From Streptomyces sp. ASQP_92 (GTDB taxonomy: Bacteria > Actinomycetota > Actinomycetes > Streptomycetales > Streptomycetaceae): a stretch of 64,000 bases of DNA. Every line of letters starts with the position of its first letter. Within the stretch, counting starts at the first letter, position 1. The position numbers and the translations under genes are program-made. The notes below the pieces were generated by a model. It ran no database searches. It saw only the letters and a list, made by a program, of their open reading frames with translations, and was not told the origin of the DNA. The stretch covers positions 62,001 to 126,000 of the forward strand of contig NZ_JAODUA010000013.1 in the NCBI RefSeq assembly GCF_025399895.1, written 5' to 3'. Shown piece after piece: positions 52,351-61,844 of this stretch.

Positions 52351-54549
52351 ATGGGCGACAGGACCAACGCACACCCCGGAGCCGCCGGCAGGGCCCCAAC
52401 GGCCGACCACCCCGCATCCCTGCGGAATGTGGTGCTGGTCGGCCACAGCGGATCCGGCAAGACCACACTGGTGGAGGCGCTCGCGCTGGCGGCGGGGGCC
52501 GTCACCCGCGCGGGCCGGGTCGAGGACGGCGCCACCGTCTCCGACTACGACGAGATCGAACACCGCCAGCAGCGTTCCGTACAGCTCTCGCTGGTGCCGG
52601 TCGCATGGGGCGGGTTCAAGATCAACGTCCTGGACACCCCCGGATACGCCGACTTCGTCGGGGAGCTCAGGGCCGGTCTGCGAGCGGCGGACGCGGCCCT
52701 CTTCGTGGTCTCGGCCGCCGACGGCGTGGACGGCTCGACCCGGATGGTCTGGGAGGAGTGCGCGGCCGTCGGGATGCCGAGGGCCATCGTGATCACGCAC
52801 CTGGAGGCGGCCCGCGCCGACTTCGACGCCATGACCGCGATCTGTGCCGAGGCGTTCGGCGGCGACGACCCCGACGCGGTGCTCCCGCTCTACCTGCCCG
52901 TGCACGGCACACCGGGCGCCGACGGCCACGCCCCGGTGACCGGTCTGATCGGGCTGCTCTCGCAGCGGGTCTTCGACTACGAGTCCGGCGAACGCAAGGA
53001 GACCCAGCCGGACGCGGCCCAGCTTCCGCTGATCGAGGAGGCCCGCAACCGGCTCATCGAGGGGATCATCGCGGAGAGCGAGGACGAGACCCTGATGGAC
53101 CGCTACCTGGGCGGCGAGGAGATCGACTTCTCGACCCTGGTGGCGGACCTGGAGCGGGCGGTCGCCCGCGGCACCTTCCACCCCGTCCTCGCCGCGGCAC
53201 CGGCTGCCGAGGGCGCCCGGCAGGGCCTCGGCACGGTCGAGCTGCTCGAACTCGTCACCGGCGGCTTCCCCTCCCCGCTGGAGCGGGCGGCCCCCGAACT
53301 CACCACCCCCGAGGGCAAGCCGCGCCCGGCCCCCGCATGCGCGGTCGACGGTCCCCTGGTGGCCGAGGTGATCAAGACGTCCTCCGACCCGTACGTGGGC
53401 CGGATCAGCCTGGTGCGGGTCTTCTCCGGCACCCTGCGCCCGGACGAGACAGTGCACGTGTCCGGCCACGGGTTGGCGGACCGCGGCCACCAGGACCACG
53501 ACGTGGACGAGCGCGTCGGCGCCCTGTCGTCGCCGTTCGGCAAGCAGCAGCGCCCGCTCACCCGGTGTGTGGCGGGAGATCTGGCGTGCGTGGCGAAGCT
53601 GTCCCGGGCCGAGACCGGCGACACCCTGTCCTCGAAGGACGACCCCCTCCTGATGTCCCCCTGGGACATGCCCGACCCGCTGCTCCCGCTGGCCATCGAG
53701 GCCCACAGCAAGGCCGACGAGGACAAGCTCTCGCAGGGCCTGGCCCGTCTTGTGGCCGAGGACCCGACGATGCGGCTCGAACAGAATCCGGCCACCCACC
53801 AGTTGGTCCTGTGGTGCCTGGGCGAGGCCCACAAGGAGGTCGCCCAGGAGCGGCTGCGCGGCAGGTACGGCGTCCAGGTCGACGTCGTCCCGCACAAGGT
53901 GTCGCTGCGGGAGACCTTCGGCGCGAAGGCGGCCGGGCGCGGCCGGCACGTCAAACAGTCCGGCGGACACGGACAGTTCGCGATCTGCGAGATCGAAGTG
54001 GAGCCGCTGCCGCCGGGCAGCGGCATCGAGTTCGTGGACAAGGTGGTGGGCGGCTCCGTGCCCCGGCAGTTCATCCCCTCGGTCGAGAAGGGCGTACGGG
54101 CCCAGGCGGCCAAGGGCGTGGCCGCGGGCCATCCGCTCGTCGACGTGCGGGTCACGCTGGTGGACGGCAAGGCGCACTCGGTGGACTCCTCCGACGCCGC
54201 CTTCCAGACCGCGGGCGCGCTCGCGCTGCGCGAGGCGGCCGGCGAGGCCCGCATCGACCTGCTGGAACCGGTCGCCGAGGTCCAGGTGCTGGTCGCCGAC
54301 GACTACGTGGGCCCGGTGATGAGCGATCTGTCCGGGCGCCGGGGCCGGGTGGTCGGCACCGAGCAGTCCAGTGGCGGCCGCACCCTGGTGCGGGCCGAGG
54401 TGCCGGAGCTCGAGATCGGCCGGTACGCCCTCGACCTCAGGTCGCTCTCGCACGGCACCGGACGCTTCAGCCGCAGGTACGCGCGGCACGAGCCGATGCC
54501 GCCTCAGCTGGCCGACAAAATGCGCGAACAGGCCGAAGAGGGACGGTAA
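52351..54549 (+). CDS. EF-G-like GTPase (FusA2-type)
   Basis: 732 residues with the EF-G domain order. G1 is GHSGSGKTT at 31-39 and G3 is DTPGYADF near 95-102, but G4 (NKxD in EF-G) reads THLE at 149-152, an unusual change. Domains II-V follow and end with SLSHGTGRFSRRYARHEP. Such EF-G2 homologues are not the main elongation factor, and their role is unresolved. ATG 52351 has GGGAGGAA about 7 nt upstream. The divergent pgsA starts 271 bp away. Confidence 0.88.
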   Translation: MGDRTNAHPGAAGRAPTADHPASLRNVVLVGHSGSGKTTLVEALALAAGAVTRAGRVEDGATVSDYDEIEHRQQRSVQLSLVPVAWGGFKINVLDTPGYADFVGELRAGLRAADAALFVVSAADGVDGSTRMVWEECAAVGMPRAIVITHLEAARADFDAMTAICAEAFGGDDPDAVLPLYLPVHGTPGADGHAPVTGLIGLLSQRVFDYESGERKETQPDAAQLPLIEEARNRLIEGIIAESEDETLMDRYLGGEEIDFSTLVADLERAVARGTFHPVLAAAPAAEGARQGLGTVELLELVTGGFPSPLERAAPELTTPEGKPRPAPACAVDGPLVAEVIKTSSDPYVGRISLVRVFSGTLRPDETVHVSGHGLADRGHQDHDVDERVGALSSPFGKQQRPLTRCVAGDLACVAKLSRAETGDTLSSKDDPLLMSPWDMPDPLLPLAIEAHSKADEDKLSQGLARLVAEDPTMRLEQNPATHQLVLWCLGEAHKEVAQERLRGRYGVQVDVVPHKVSLRETFGAKAAGRGRHVKQSGGHGQFAICEIEVEPLPPGSGIEFVDKVVGGSVPRQFIPSVEKGVRAQAAKGVAAGHPLVDVRVTLVDGKAHSVDSSDAAFQTAGALALREAAGEARIDLLEPVAEVQVLVADDYVGPVMSDLSGRRGRVVGTEQSSGGRTLVRAEVPELEIGRYALDLRSLSHGTGRFSRRYARHEPMPPQLADKMREQAEEGR

Positions 54550-54613
54550 TTGACAGATCCTCAGCAATCCGCTCGCCGCACCGGCCGCGCGGCGGGCGGC
54601 ATTGCGATGTCCC

Positions 54614-54643
54614 CTGACGGGCGGGCCGTGTCCCCGATACGCT
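54614..54643 (+). promoter_or_regulatory. Candidate promoter for the membrane-protein gene at 54714
   Basis: CTGACG (54614-54619) and TACGCT (54638-54643) are 18 bp apart, close to the housekeeping consensus. Transcription would start near 54650. Confidence 0.45.
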
Positions 54644-54713
54644 GGGGTGCCAGTTCAGCAGGTGTGCGGGGCACGGTAGTCGGGAACAGGCCGCAGAGCG
54701 ACGGTGTGCGGCG

Positions 54714-56387
54714 ATGGGGGCGGCAGTGACGACGGAAGAGCCATTCTTCGACTTCTTGCCCAGGCCGCAGGTGCCGCTCCAGGGCGGCGCGGGCCAGACG
54801 GCGGCGACCCAGGCACTCGCCTCGGCCGCGTACCGGGACAGCCCGGTCCAGGACATACTCAAGGCCAACAGCGAGTGGCACGAGTCCACGGTCACCAAGG
54901 GCAGGCTCTCGCTGCTCGAACCCAACCTCGGCGAGGCGTTCGCGCGCGCCGTGCAGTCCCGGATGCTCGGCGCCACCCGCAAGGGCATCATCCAGTCCTT
55001 CGGCACCGAGCCGGGCACCATCGTCGAGCACTGCCTGGCCTCGATCCGCATCCGCAAGGAGCGGGACACCAAACTCACCCTGGTCATGGCCGTCTTCGGG
55101 CTGCTCTTCCTGCCCGGGATGCTGCTCTGGCTCGGCCTGTTCCAGTTGCGCCGCACGCTGGCGGGGGCCAAGGACCGGCGGGCCGGAGCTCTCGGTACGA
55201 TCCTGCTCGGGGCGGCCGGGGTGCTCGCCGTGATCTTCCTGATCAAGCTGCCGTTCCACGGCGTGCTCGGGCTCTATCTGCGCGCCATGATCGTGGCCCC
55301 GATCATCGGCTGGTACTGGGCGAAGGTCATCTGCGAGAAGACCGCGCGCGATCTGCGCTCGCGCTGGGACAGCCTGCTCGGCGGCGGAGGGGTCGGCGCC
55401 AAGATCCCCGAGGCGGTGCCCAAGAGCGCGGCGGCCGGCTCCGCGGAACAACTGCGCCAGTCGCTGGTCAAGCTGGCCGCGGAGGACCAGAGCAACATCG
55501 TCTTCTACGCGGGCCCCAAGGGCATACTCGGCATGGGCACCCGCTGGGGCAGTTGGCAGCTCGCGGAGGAGCTGGAGCCCAAGGAGCCCGGCAAGGAGAT
55601 CCACGGCTTCCGCAGCTGGGACGTGATACGCGCCATCCAGGACCGCCTCCAGCTCCTGGAGCGCGGCCCCCTGCACACCGGCGGCTTCCCCACCCCCTCC
55701 ATCAGGAACTGGGTGGTCTCGCCGATCGGCGAGGGCGCCAAGGAGGTGTCACGCCCCGGCGGCCAGGACATCGACAACTTCCAGGTGCGCCAGCACGAGA
55801 TACAGCGCATCTGCAACGAGCAGCAGTTCTCCAGCGGCAACCGGCACTACCTCGGCATCCAGTTCACGCTCTGGGACGGCCAGTTGGTCATCACCATGAT
55901 GGTCACCGTCACCGTGCTGCACGAGACGCTGAGGATCGAGGTCACCGGGCACGCGCTCGGCCCGGTGCACGCCCTGTTCACCACCAAGCCCGCGCCCAAG
56001 ACCAAGGAGGTCGACAAGGCCTTCAAGTTCTGGGAGAAGAAGACGGTCCAGTTGCCGCTGGTGGACGCCTCCGAGGTGGTACGCCTGGCCGCACGCGCCC
56101 CGCTGACCTGGTTCCCGCCGCTGCTCGACCACCTGGGCGGGCGGATAGCGCTGCCGGAGCCGTTCGGGCTGCGGCACGCCTGGGCGGACAAGCCCTGGCG
56201 CCACCGCTTCATGGCCGACGACGCGATGCGTGCCGCGACGCCGGTCCTTCGGGTGGTGCACTCCGCCGCCATGAAGGTGCTGGACGAGCACGGAGTGAAC
56301 ACCGACCGCTTCACCAACCGCTCGATGATCCTCAGCGGTCTGGTGCAGGACCCGGCGCCGCGGAAGGCGGACGTGTACGACGCGTAG
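54714..56387 (+). CDS. Large membrane protein of unknown function
   Basis: 557 residues. Residues about 120-205 contain several hydrophobic segments (LTLVMAVFGLLFLPGMLLW, LLGAAGVLAVIFLI, GLYLRAMIVAPIIGWYW). Large soluble parts stand before and after, with no catalytic motif I recognise. The later half has QFTLWDGQLVITMMVTVTVL, probably a strand pair. The start could be ATG 54714 or GTG 54726; neither has a strong Shine-Dalgarno. It is convergent with the HIT gene, which ends 3 bp away. I know of close relatives only in actinobacteria. Confidence 0.7.
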   Translation: MGAAVTTEEPFFDFLPRPQVPLQGGAGQTAATQALASAAYRDSPVQDILKANSEWHESTVTKGRLSLLEPNLGEAFARAVQSRMLGATRKGIIQSFGTEPGTIVEHCLASIRIRKERDTKLTLVMAVFGLLFLPGMLLWLGLFQLRRTLAGAKDRRAGALGTILLGAAGVLAVIFLIKLPFHGVLGLYLRAMIVAPIIGWYWAKVICEKTARDLRSRWDSLLGGGGVGAKIPEAVPKSAAAGSAEQLRQSLVKLAAEDQSNIVFYAGPKGILGMGTRWGSWQLAEELEPKEPGKEIHGFRSWDVIRAIQDRLQLLERGPLHTGGFPTPSIRNWVVSPIGEGAKEVSRPGGQDIDNFQVRQHEIQRICNEQQFSSGNRHYLGIQFTLWDGQLVITMMVTVTVLHETLRIEVTGHALGPVHALFTTKPAPKTKEVDKAFKFWEKKTVQLPLVDASEVVRLAARAPLTWFPPLLDHLGGRIALPEPFGLRHAWADKPWRHRFMADDAMRAATPVLRVVHSAAMKVLDEHGVNTDRFTNRSMILSGLVQDPAPRKADVYDA

Positions 56388-56390
56388 GGC

Positions 56391-56936
56391 TCAGCGCGGC
56401 CAGGCGTCGGCCAGCATCGCGCGGGTGTCCGCGAGGAGTTGGGGCAGCACCTTGGTGTGGCCGACGACCGGCATGAAGTTGGTGTCGCCGCCCCAGCGCG
56501 GCACGATGTGCTGATGCAGGTGGGCGGCGATCCCGGCGCCGGCCACCGAGCCCTGGTTCATGCCGATGTTGAACCCGTGCGCCCCCGAGGCGGAGCGCAG
56601 GGCGGTCATCGCCTGCTTGGTGAGCTCGGCGAGCTCCAGCGTCTCGGACTCGTCCAGCTCCGTGTAGTCGGCGACGTGGCGGTAGGGCACGACCATCAGG
56701 TGCCCGCCGTTGTACGGGTAGAGGTTGAGCACCGCGTACACGTGCTCGCCCCGCTTGATGATCAGCCCGTCCTCGTCCGACTTCGCCGGAAGGGAGCAGA
56801 ACGGACATCCGTCGCCGGACTCCGGCCCCGTCGGCTTGTTCTCGCCCTGGATATAGGCCATCCGGTGGGGCGTCCACAGGCGCTGGAACGCGTCCTGCGT
56901 CCCCACTCCGATCTGCTGCTCCGGCTCAGTCGTCAT
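56391..56936 (-). CDS. HIT-family hydrolase (Ap4A-type)
   Basis: 181 residues. The histidine triad HLHQHIVP lies near residues 143-150, and CPFC near residue 41 gives half of the zinc site seen in long HIT proteins. The family hydrolyses or phosphorolyses dinucleoside polyphosphates such as Ap4A. ATG 56936 is chosen; an ATG at 56948 is in frame. No clear Shine-Dalgarno, so a leaderless mRNA is possible. It follows thrS, as expected for this locus in actinobacteria, with a terminator between. Confidence 0.88.
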   Translation of the reverse strand: MTTEPEQQIGVGTQDAFQRLWTPHRMAYIQGENKPTGPESGDGCPFCSLPAKSDEDGLIIKRGEHVYAVLNLYPYNGGHLMVVPYRHVADYTELDESETLELAELTKQAMTALRSASGAHGFNIGMNQGSVAGAGIAAHLHQHIVPRWGGDTNFMPVVGHTKVLPQLLADTRAMLADAWPR

Positions 56937-57000
56937 GATGTGCAGCATATGACTTGGACGGCCGTGGGCGTCGCCCGGGTGGCCGATGACGCAACGCCCG

Positions 57001-57033
57001 AGGTCCCCGGGAAGACGGGCTTCCCGGGGACCT
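57001..57033 (-). terminator. Terminator after thrS
   Basis: AGGTCCCCGGGAAG (57001-57014) is perfectly matched by CTTCCCGGGGACCT (57020-57033), loop ACGGG, 27 bp beyond the thrS stop. Confidence 0.85.
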
Positions 57034-57060
57034 CGGACCCCGTATACGGGCGGGGAGGGC

Positions 57061-59043
57061 TCAGACCTGCACGCGACGCTCCACCACGTCCACGAGCTTG
57101 GCCAGCGCCTCGTCGCGCGGGATGCCGTTCTCCTGCGAGCCGTCGCGGTAGCGGAAGGAGACGGTGCCCGCGGCCATGTCCTCGTCACCGACGATGATCA
57201 TGAAGGGGACCTTCTGCTTCTGCTGGTTGCGGATCTTCTTTTGCATCCGGTCCGACGACGCGTCCACGTCGACCCGCAGCCCCTTCTTCTTCGCCTCGGC
57301 GGCGAACTCCCGCAGGTAGGGGATGTGGGCGTCGCCGATCGGGATGCCGACGGCCTGGACCGGGGCCAGCCACGCCGGGAAGGCACCCGCGTAGTGCTCC
57401 AGAAGGACCGCGAAGAACCGCTCGATGGAGCCGAACAGGGCGCGGTGGATCATGACCGGCTGCTGCTTGGTGCCGTCCGAGCCGGTGTATTCGAGGCCGA
57501 ACCGCTCGGGCTGGTTGAAGTCGACCTGGATGGTCGACATCTGCCAGGACCGCCCGATCGCGTCCCGCGCCTGCACCGAGATCTTCGGCCCGTAGAAGGC
57601 GGCGCCGCCCGGGTCCGGGACGAGCGGGAGGTTCTGCTTCTCGGCCGCCAGGCGCAGCGCCTCGGTGGCCTCCTCCCAGGCCTCGTCGGTGCCGATGAAC
57701 TTGTCCGACTCCGGGTCGCGGGTGGACAGTTCCAGCTCGAAGTCGTCCAGGCCGTAGTCGCGCAGCAGGTCCAGCACGAAGGTCAGGAGCGAGTCGAGCT
57801 CCTGGGGCATCTGCTCCTTGGTGCAGTAGATGTGCGAGTCGTCCTGGGTGAAGCCCCGCGCACGGGTCAGGCCGTGCACCACGCCCGACTTCTCGTAGCG
57901 GTAGACCGTGCCGAACTCGAAGAGCCGCAGCGGCAGTTCGCGGTAGGAGCGGCCGCGCGCCTTGAAGATCAGGTTGTGCATGGGGCAGTTCATCGCCTTG
58001 AGGCGGTAGTTCTGCCCGTCGAACTCGACCGGCGGGAACATGCCGTCGCCGTAGTGCGGCAGGTGCCCCGAGGTGACGAAGAGCTCTTCCTTGGAGATGT
58101 GCGGGGTGTTCACGAACTCGTAGTCCGCGTCCTCGTGCTTCTGGCGCGAGTACGCCTCCATCTCCCGCCGGACGATGCCGCCCTTGGGGTGGAAGACCGC
58201 GAGGCCGGAGCCCAGCTCCTCGGGGATGGAGAACAGGTCGAGCTCGGCGCCGAGCTTGCGGTGGTCGCGCTTCTCGGCCTCGGCGAGGAATTCGAGGTGG
58301 GCCTTGAGCTCTTCCTTGGTCGGCCAGGCGGTGCCGTAGATGCGCTGGAGCATCGGGTTCTTCTCGCTGCCGCGCCAGTAGGCGCCGCCGGAGCGCATCA
58401 GCTTGAACGCCGGGATGTTCCGCGTGGTCGGCAGGTGCGGGCCGCGGCAGAGGTCCTTCCAGCACAGCTCGCCGGTCTTGGCGTCGAGGTTGTCGTAGAT
58501 GGTGAGCTCGCCGGAGCCGACCTCGGCGTCCGCGCCGTCGGCGGCCTGGGCCGCGTTGCCCTTCAGGCCGATGAGCTCCAGCTTGTACGGCTCGTCGGCG
58601 AGCTCGACGCGGGCGGCCTCGTCGGTGGTGACGCGGCGCGAGAAGCGCTGGCCCCGCTTCTGGATCTCCTGCATCTTCTTCTCGATGGCCTTGAGGTCCT
58701 CGGGCGTGAACGGCTTCTCGACGTCGAAGTCGTAGTAGAAGCCGTCACGGACCGGCGGGCCGATGCCGAGCTTCGCCTCGGGGTGGAGCTCCTGCACGGC
58801 CTGGGCCATGACGTGCGCGGTGGAGTGGCGCAGGATGTTCAGGCCGTCCTCGGAGGAGATCTCGACGGGCTCGACCTCCTCGCCGTCCCGCACCTCGTAC
58901 GCGAGGTCCTTCAGCTCACCGGCCACGCGGGCCGCGACGACGGTGCGCTCACCGGCGAAGAGCTCGGCCGCCGTAGTGCCCGTCGTCACCACGCGCTCTT
59001 CCCGCTCGGAATCGCGTTGGATGATCACACGGACGTCTGACAC
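57061..59043 (-). CDS. thrS: Threonyl-tRNA synthetase
   Basis: 660 residues. An N-terminal TGS domain (MSDVRVIIQRDSEREERVV) and an editing-type domain (STAHVMAQAVQELHPEA) precede the class II core with MNCPMHNLIFK and the zinc/threonine-binding residues, then the anticodon-binding domain. It charges tRNA-Thr and edits Ser. The stretch upstream (59044-59142) has no T-box sequence. Confidence 0.96.
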   Translation of the reverse strand: MSDVRVIIQRDSEREERVVTTGTTAAELFAGERTVVAARVAGELKDLAYEVRDGEEVEPVEISSEDGLNILRHSTAHVMAQAVQELHPEAKLGIGPPVRDGFYYDFDVEKPFTPEDLKAIEKKMQEIQKRGQRFSRRVTTDEAARVELADEPYKLELIGLKGNAAQAADGADAEVGSGELTIYDNLDAKTGELCWKDLCRGPHLPTTRNIPAFKLMRSGGAYWRGSEKNPMLQRIYGTAWPTKEELKAHLEFLAEAEKRDHRKLGAELDLFSIPEELGSGLAVFHPKGGIVRREMEAYSRQKHEDADYEFVNTPHISKEELFVTSGHLPHYGDGMFPPVEFDGQNYRLKAMNCPMHNLIFKARGRSYRELPLRLFEFGTVYRYEKSGVVHGLTRARGFTQDDSHIYCTKEQMPQELDSLLTFVLDLLRDYGLDDFELELSTRDPESDKFIGTDEAWEEATEALRLAAEKQNLPLVPDPGGAAFYGPKISVQARDAIGRSWQMSTIQVDFNQPERFGLEYTGSDGTKQQPVMIHRALFGSIERFFAVLLEHYAGAFPAWLAPVQAVGIPIGDAHIPYLREFAAEAKKKGLRVDVDASSDRMQKKIRNQQKQKVPFMIIVGDEDMAAGTVSFRYRDGSQENGIPRDEALAKLVDVVERRVQV

Positions 59044-59142
59044 CGGACTTCTCCTGCCGTAGGGGGGCGCGCAGCGCGTGTCGCGTACGCGGGACGATCC
59101 TACCGAGCCGGTGGGCCGTGCCGCGAAACGGTTATGGCCCCC

Positions 59143-60336
59143 TCAGCCGTCCGCCGGGTCCGGTTCCGCTCCGCAGGCCTCCTCGAAGAAGTCGAGGTTC
59201 TCCTGGAGCGACTTCATCAGCCGGTCCCGCTCGGCGTCGTCGACCTGTACGGGGGTGACCTCGCCCGCGCCGGACAGCCGCCGGAAGGCGCCCCTGCTCT
59301 CCAGGCGTCCCGCGACCCGGATCGGAAGCCCGACCAGATGGGCGTGCCCGGCGATGCGGTACGCCTCCTCGTCCAGCTCGACGCGTACGTACGGGATCTC
59401 GGCGCCCGCCAGCACCCGCAGCCGTACGACGCCGGGGCCGCGCGGCGCCGAGCGGCGCAGCCGCACCACGGCGCCGGTGATCCGCACCGGCATGGAGGGC
59501 TCGGCGCCCAGGTAGCGGGTGCCGGCGGCGCGCAGGGCCGGCAGGTCGCCGGGTGAGAAGTCGACGGGTTCGGGCCGGGCCGCGCATCCGGCGGGCACCC
59601 CGGCCGCGGGCGACCAGGCGAGGGCGATCCGCACGCCTTCGGTGCCGTGCACCAGGGCGACGACGGACTCGGTCAGCTCCCGGCTGACGCCCGCGCGTAC
59701 GGCCGCGTCGAAGGCCTCCATGCCCCCGGTGGTGCGCTGGTAGTCGACGGCGTCGCGCACCGCGTTGAGGCCCGCGTAGAGCCGGACCACCGCGGGCCGC
59801 CCGGAGGCCGTCGGCACGAAGGCGGTGAGCCCGCCGCCGGTTCCGGGCTCGACCAGGACGCCTTCCAGAGAGGCGAGGGCCGGCCCGCGGTGGCGGGCCC
59901 CGTGGTACCCGGCGGCTGCGCGCACGGCGAGCGCGCCGGCGAGCAGCATCCGGTGGGCCGCGTCGCGCAGGCGTTCCTGCTCGCTCCAGGAGGCGGTGCC
60001 GGCCGGCCCTTCGGGCACCTCGCGCCACCAGCGCACCTCGTCGCTGGGCACCGCGAGCGAGACCAGCACCTCGCGGGCGGAGGGCGCGGCGCTGCGGGCG
60101 AGCGCGGTGAGGGCCTCGCCGAGCAGGTCGTCGCTGTCGGGGAAGGCCCTGCTCTCGGGGACCAGCAGGCTGGTGCCGGACCCGGCCGGACCGGGCGGCG
60201 TCCAGCGGGCATAGTGGCCGGGCGCTCCCCCGCGACGGCGCCAGCCATGCCGGTGGAGCAGCGCCCCGAGCACCGCTGGGTCGATGGGGCCGGGAACCGG
60301 CGGGCTCCCGCCGGGTTCGTCGTCGAGCCGACGCAT
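59143..60336 (-). CDS. Unknown protein paired with a DUF4365 gene
   Basis: 397 residues; I do not recognise the family. The first half is Ala/Arg-rich with a conserved-looking GWRRRGG and LLVPESRAFPDSDDLL. The last ~120 residues alternate strands in a way that resembles an OB or OB-like fold (VRITGAVVRL, VVRLRVLAG, LPIRVAGRLES). ATG 60336 overlaps the stop of the DUF4365 gene by one base (TGATG), so the two are translated together. A role with nucleic acid is possible but only inferred. Confidence 0.72.
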   Translation of the reverse strand: MRRLDDEPGGSPPVPGPIDPAVLGALLHRHGWRRRGGAPGHYARWTPPGPAGSGTSLLVPESRAFPDSDDLLGEALTALARSAAPSAREVLVSLAVPSDEVRWWREVPEGPAGTASWSEQERLRDAAHRMLLAGALAVRAAAGYHGARHRGPALASLEGVLVEPGTGGGLTAFVPTASGRPAVVRLYAGLNAVRDAVDYQRTTGGMEAFDAAVRAGVSRELTESVVALVHGTEGVRIALAWSPAAGVPAGCAARPEPVDFSPGDLPALRAAGTRYLGAEPSMPVRITGAVVRLRRSAPRGPGVVRLRVLAGAEIPYVRVELDEEAYRIAGHAHLVGLPIRVAGRLESRGAFRRLSGAGEVTPVQVDDAERDRLMKSLQENLDFFEEACGAEPDPADG

Positions 60337-60914
60337 CAGGGCCTCCCTCCCACCCCGACCCGCGTCATGATCTCGCAGAGCGCGCGGTCGTCGAAGATCC
60401 GCGAGGTCGGTACGCGCACCGTGGTCCTGCGCCGGCCGGTCACCGGGTGTCCGGCCAGATTGATCCAGTAGCAGCAGTGCCGAAGGGCCAGGCGGTCGTG
60501 GCCCGCGCGCAGCCACTCGTCCCGGCTCCTGGGCGCCAGCATCACGACCAGGATCTTGTGCACCGACACCGGCGTGCGGGCCAGCTTCACCAGGTGGTCG
60601 TTGTCCAGCGTGAAGGAGAAGGTCCCGCCCGGCGGACGCGGCGGGATCTGGTAGGTGCACTTGAGCTGCACCTTGATCGTCACTTCGTCGTCGACCGTGT
60701 GGCCGGGGGCGCTGTGACTCACGTGCCAGTCGATTCCGTTGTCGGGGAAGGGCTGCGACAGCGAGCACCCCGCCGCTGCCGCCACCGCGTGCAGGTAACC
60801 CACCTGAAGGGTCTCCATGCAGGCGGTGGTGGCGAGCGAGCCGCGCAGCGGTGCGATCCGCTCGGGCAGCAGACCGTGCCCGGGCGCGGCCGGATCGGGC
60901 TGCGCGAGCGCCAT
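60336..60914 (-). CDS. DUF4365 protein, PD-(D/E)XK nuclease-like
   Basis: 192 residues. DNGIDWHVS (Asp62) followed by IKVQLKCTYQI (Gln83-x-Lys85) gives a D...QxK arrangement, matching the PD-(D/E)XK-like core I associate with DUF4365. The start is ATG 60914. An in-frame upstream ATG at 60968 is possible. It diverges from the exonuclease gene at 61105 and is coupled to the gene at 59143. Confidence 0.75.
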   Translation of the reverse strand: MALAQPDPAAPGHGLLPERIAPLRGSLATTACMETLQVGYLHAVAAAAGCSLSQPFPDNGIDWHVSHSAPGHTVDDEVTIKVQLKCTYQIPPRPPGGTFSFTLDNDHLVKLARTPVSVHKILVVMLAPRSRDEWLRAGHDRLALRHCCYWINLAGHPVTGRRRTTVRVPTSRIFDDRALCEIMTRVGVGGRP

Positions 60915-61104
60915 GGCTGTCGTAGGCCTTCCGGAACTGTGCCGAACTTTTCCGTGACGGCCCGTCACATCCCGTACCCGTCACCTGTGTTGTCTCCGAA
61001 CTCGGGGCCCCGCAAACGGCGTATGCCGCAAACGGCCCGGGTATCACGGAATCGGGCAGGGGATGCACGCCATCTGCCGCGAGTACGCGAGGAGTTGAGT
61101 AGAC

Positions 61105-61830
61105 ATGACGTGCTGGTACGAGGGCCCCCTGGCGGCATTCGACACGGAGACGACCGGGGTGGACGTCGAGGGCGACCGGATAGTGGCGGCCGCGCTGGTG
61201 GTCCAGGACGGGCCGGGGGCGCGGCCCCGGTCGACGCGCTGGCTGGTGAACCCGGGGGTGCCCGTCCCCGCGGGCGCGACCGCCGTCCACGGGCTGACCG
61301 ATGAGCACCTCCAGCTGAACGGGCGCTGGCCGGCCCCCGTGATGGACGAGATAGCCAAGGGCCTGGCCGAGCAGTGCATGGCGGGCCGGCCGCTGGTCAT
61401 CATGAACGCCCCGTTCGATCTGACGCTCCTGGACCGGGAGTTGAAGCGCCATCGCGCCGCCCCGCTCGCCCACTACCTGGGCCAGAACCCGCTGCGGGTG
61501 CTCGATCCCCGGGTCCTGGACAAGCACCTGGACCGCTATCGCAAGGGCCGTCGCACCCTCGCCGACCTGTGCGAGCACTACGGCGTGACGCTGGAGGGGG
61601 CGCACGACGCGTCCGCCGACGCGCTGGCCGCCCTGGAGGTCGTCCGGGCGGTGGGGCGCAGGTTCGCGGCCCGCCTGGAGCGGCTGACGCCGACCGAGTT
61701 GCACACCCTCCAGGCGACCTGGCACGCGGCGCAGGCGCGCGGTCTCCAGGCCTGGTTCACCCGGCAGGGCACGCCGGAAGTGGTGGACACGGCGTGGCCG
61801 CTGCGGCCCGAACTCCCGGCGGCGGCCTGA
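61105..61830 (+). CDS. DEDDh 3'-5' exonuclease (DnaQ-like)
   Basis: 241 residues. ExoI FDTETTG at 12-18, ExoII in VIMNAPFDLTLL and ExoIII in AHDASADALAAL make a complete DEDDh set. The last 70 residues form a helical extension with no polymerase domain. Activity could be in proofreading, repair or RNA trimming. It starts 23 bp after GAGTACGCGAGG, with a weak Shine-Dalgarno. Confidence 0.9.
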   Translation: MTCWYEGPLAAFDTETTGVDVEGDRIVAAALVVQDGPGARPRSTRWLVNPGVPVPAGATAVHGLTDEHLQLNGRWPAPVMDEIAKGLAEQCMAGRPLVIMNAPFDLTLLDRELKRHRAAPLAHYLGQNPLRVLDPRVLDKHLDRYRKGRRTLADLCEHYGVTLEGAHDASADALAALEVVRAVGRRFAARLERLTPTELHTLQATWHAAQARGLQAWFTRQGTPEVVDTAWPLRPELPAAA

Positions 61831-61844
61831 GCGTTGACAGCAAG

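Noticed and set aside
57061..59040. A 684-codon plus-strand frame opposite thrS, and similar long frames opposite alaS, fusA2, mltG and others
   Set aside because: In GC-rich DNA the antisense frame of a real gene often stays open. These lie wholly opposite proteins with clear motifs.
59044..59142. T-box riboswitch upstream of thrS (also considered upstream of alaS and hisS)
   Set aside because: No conserved T-box sequence or antiterminator structure is visible, and the leaders are too short.
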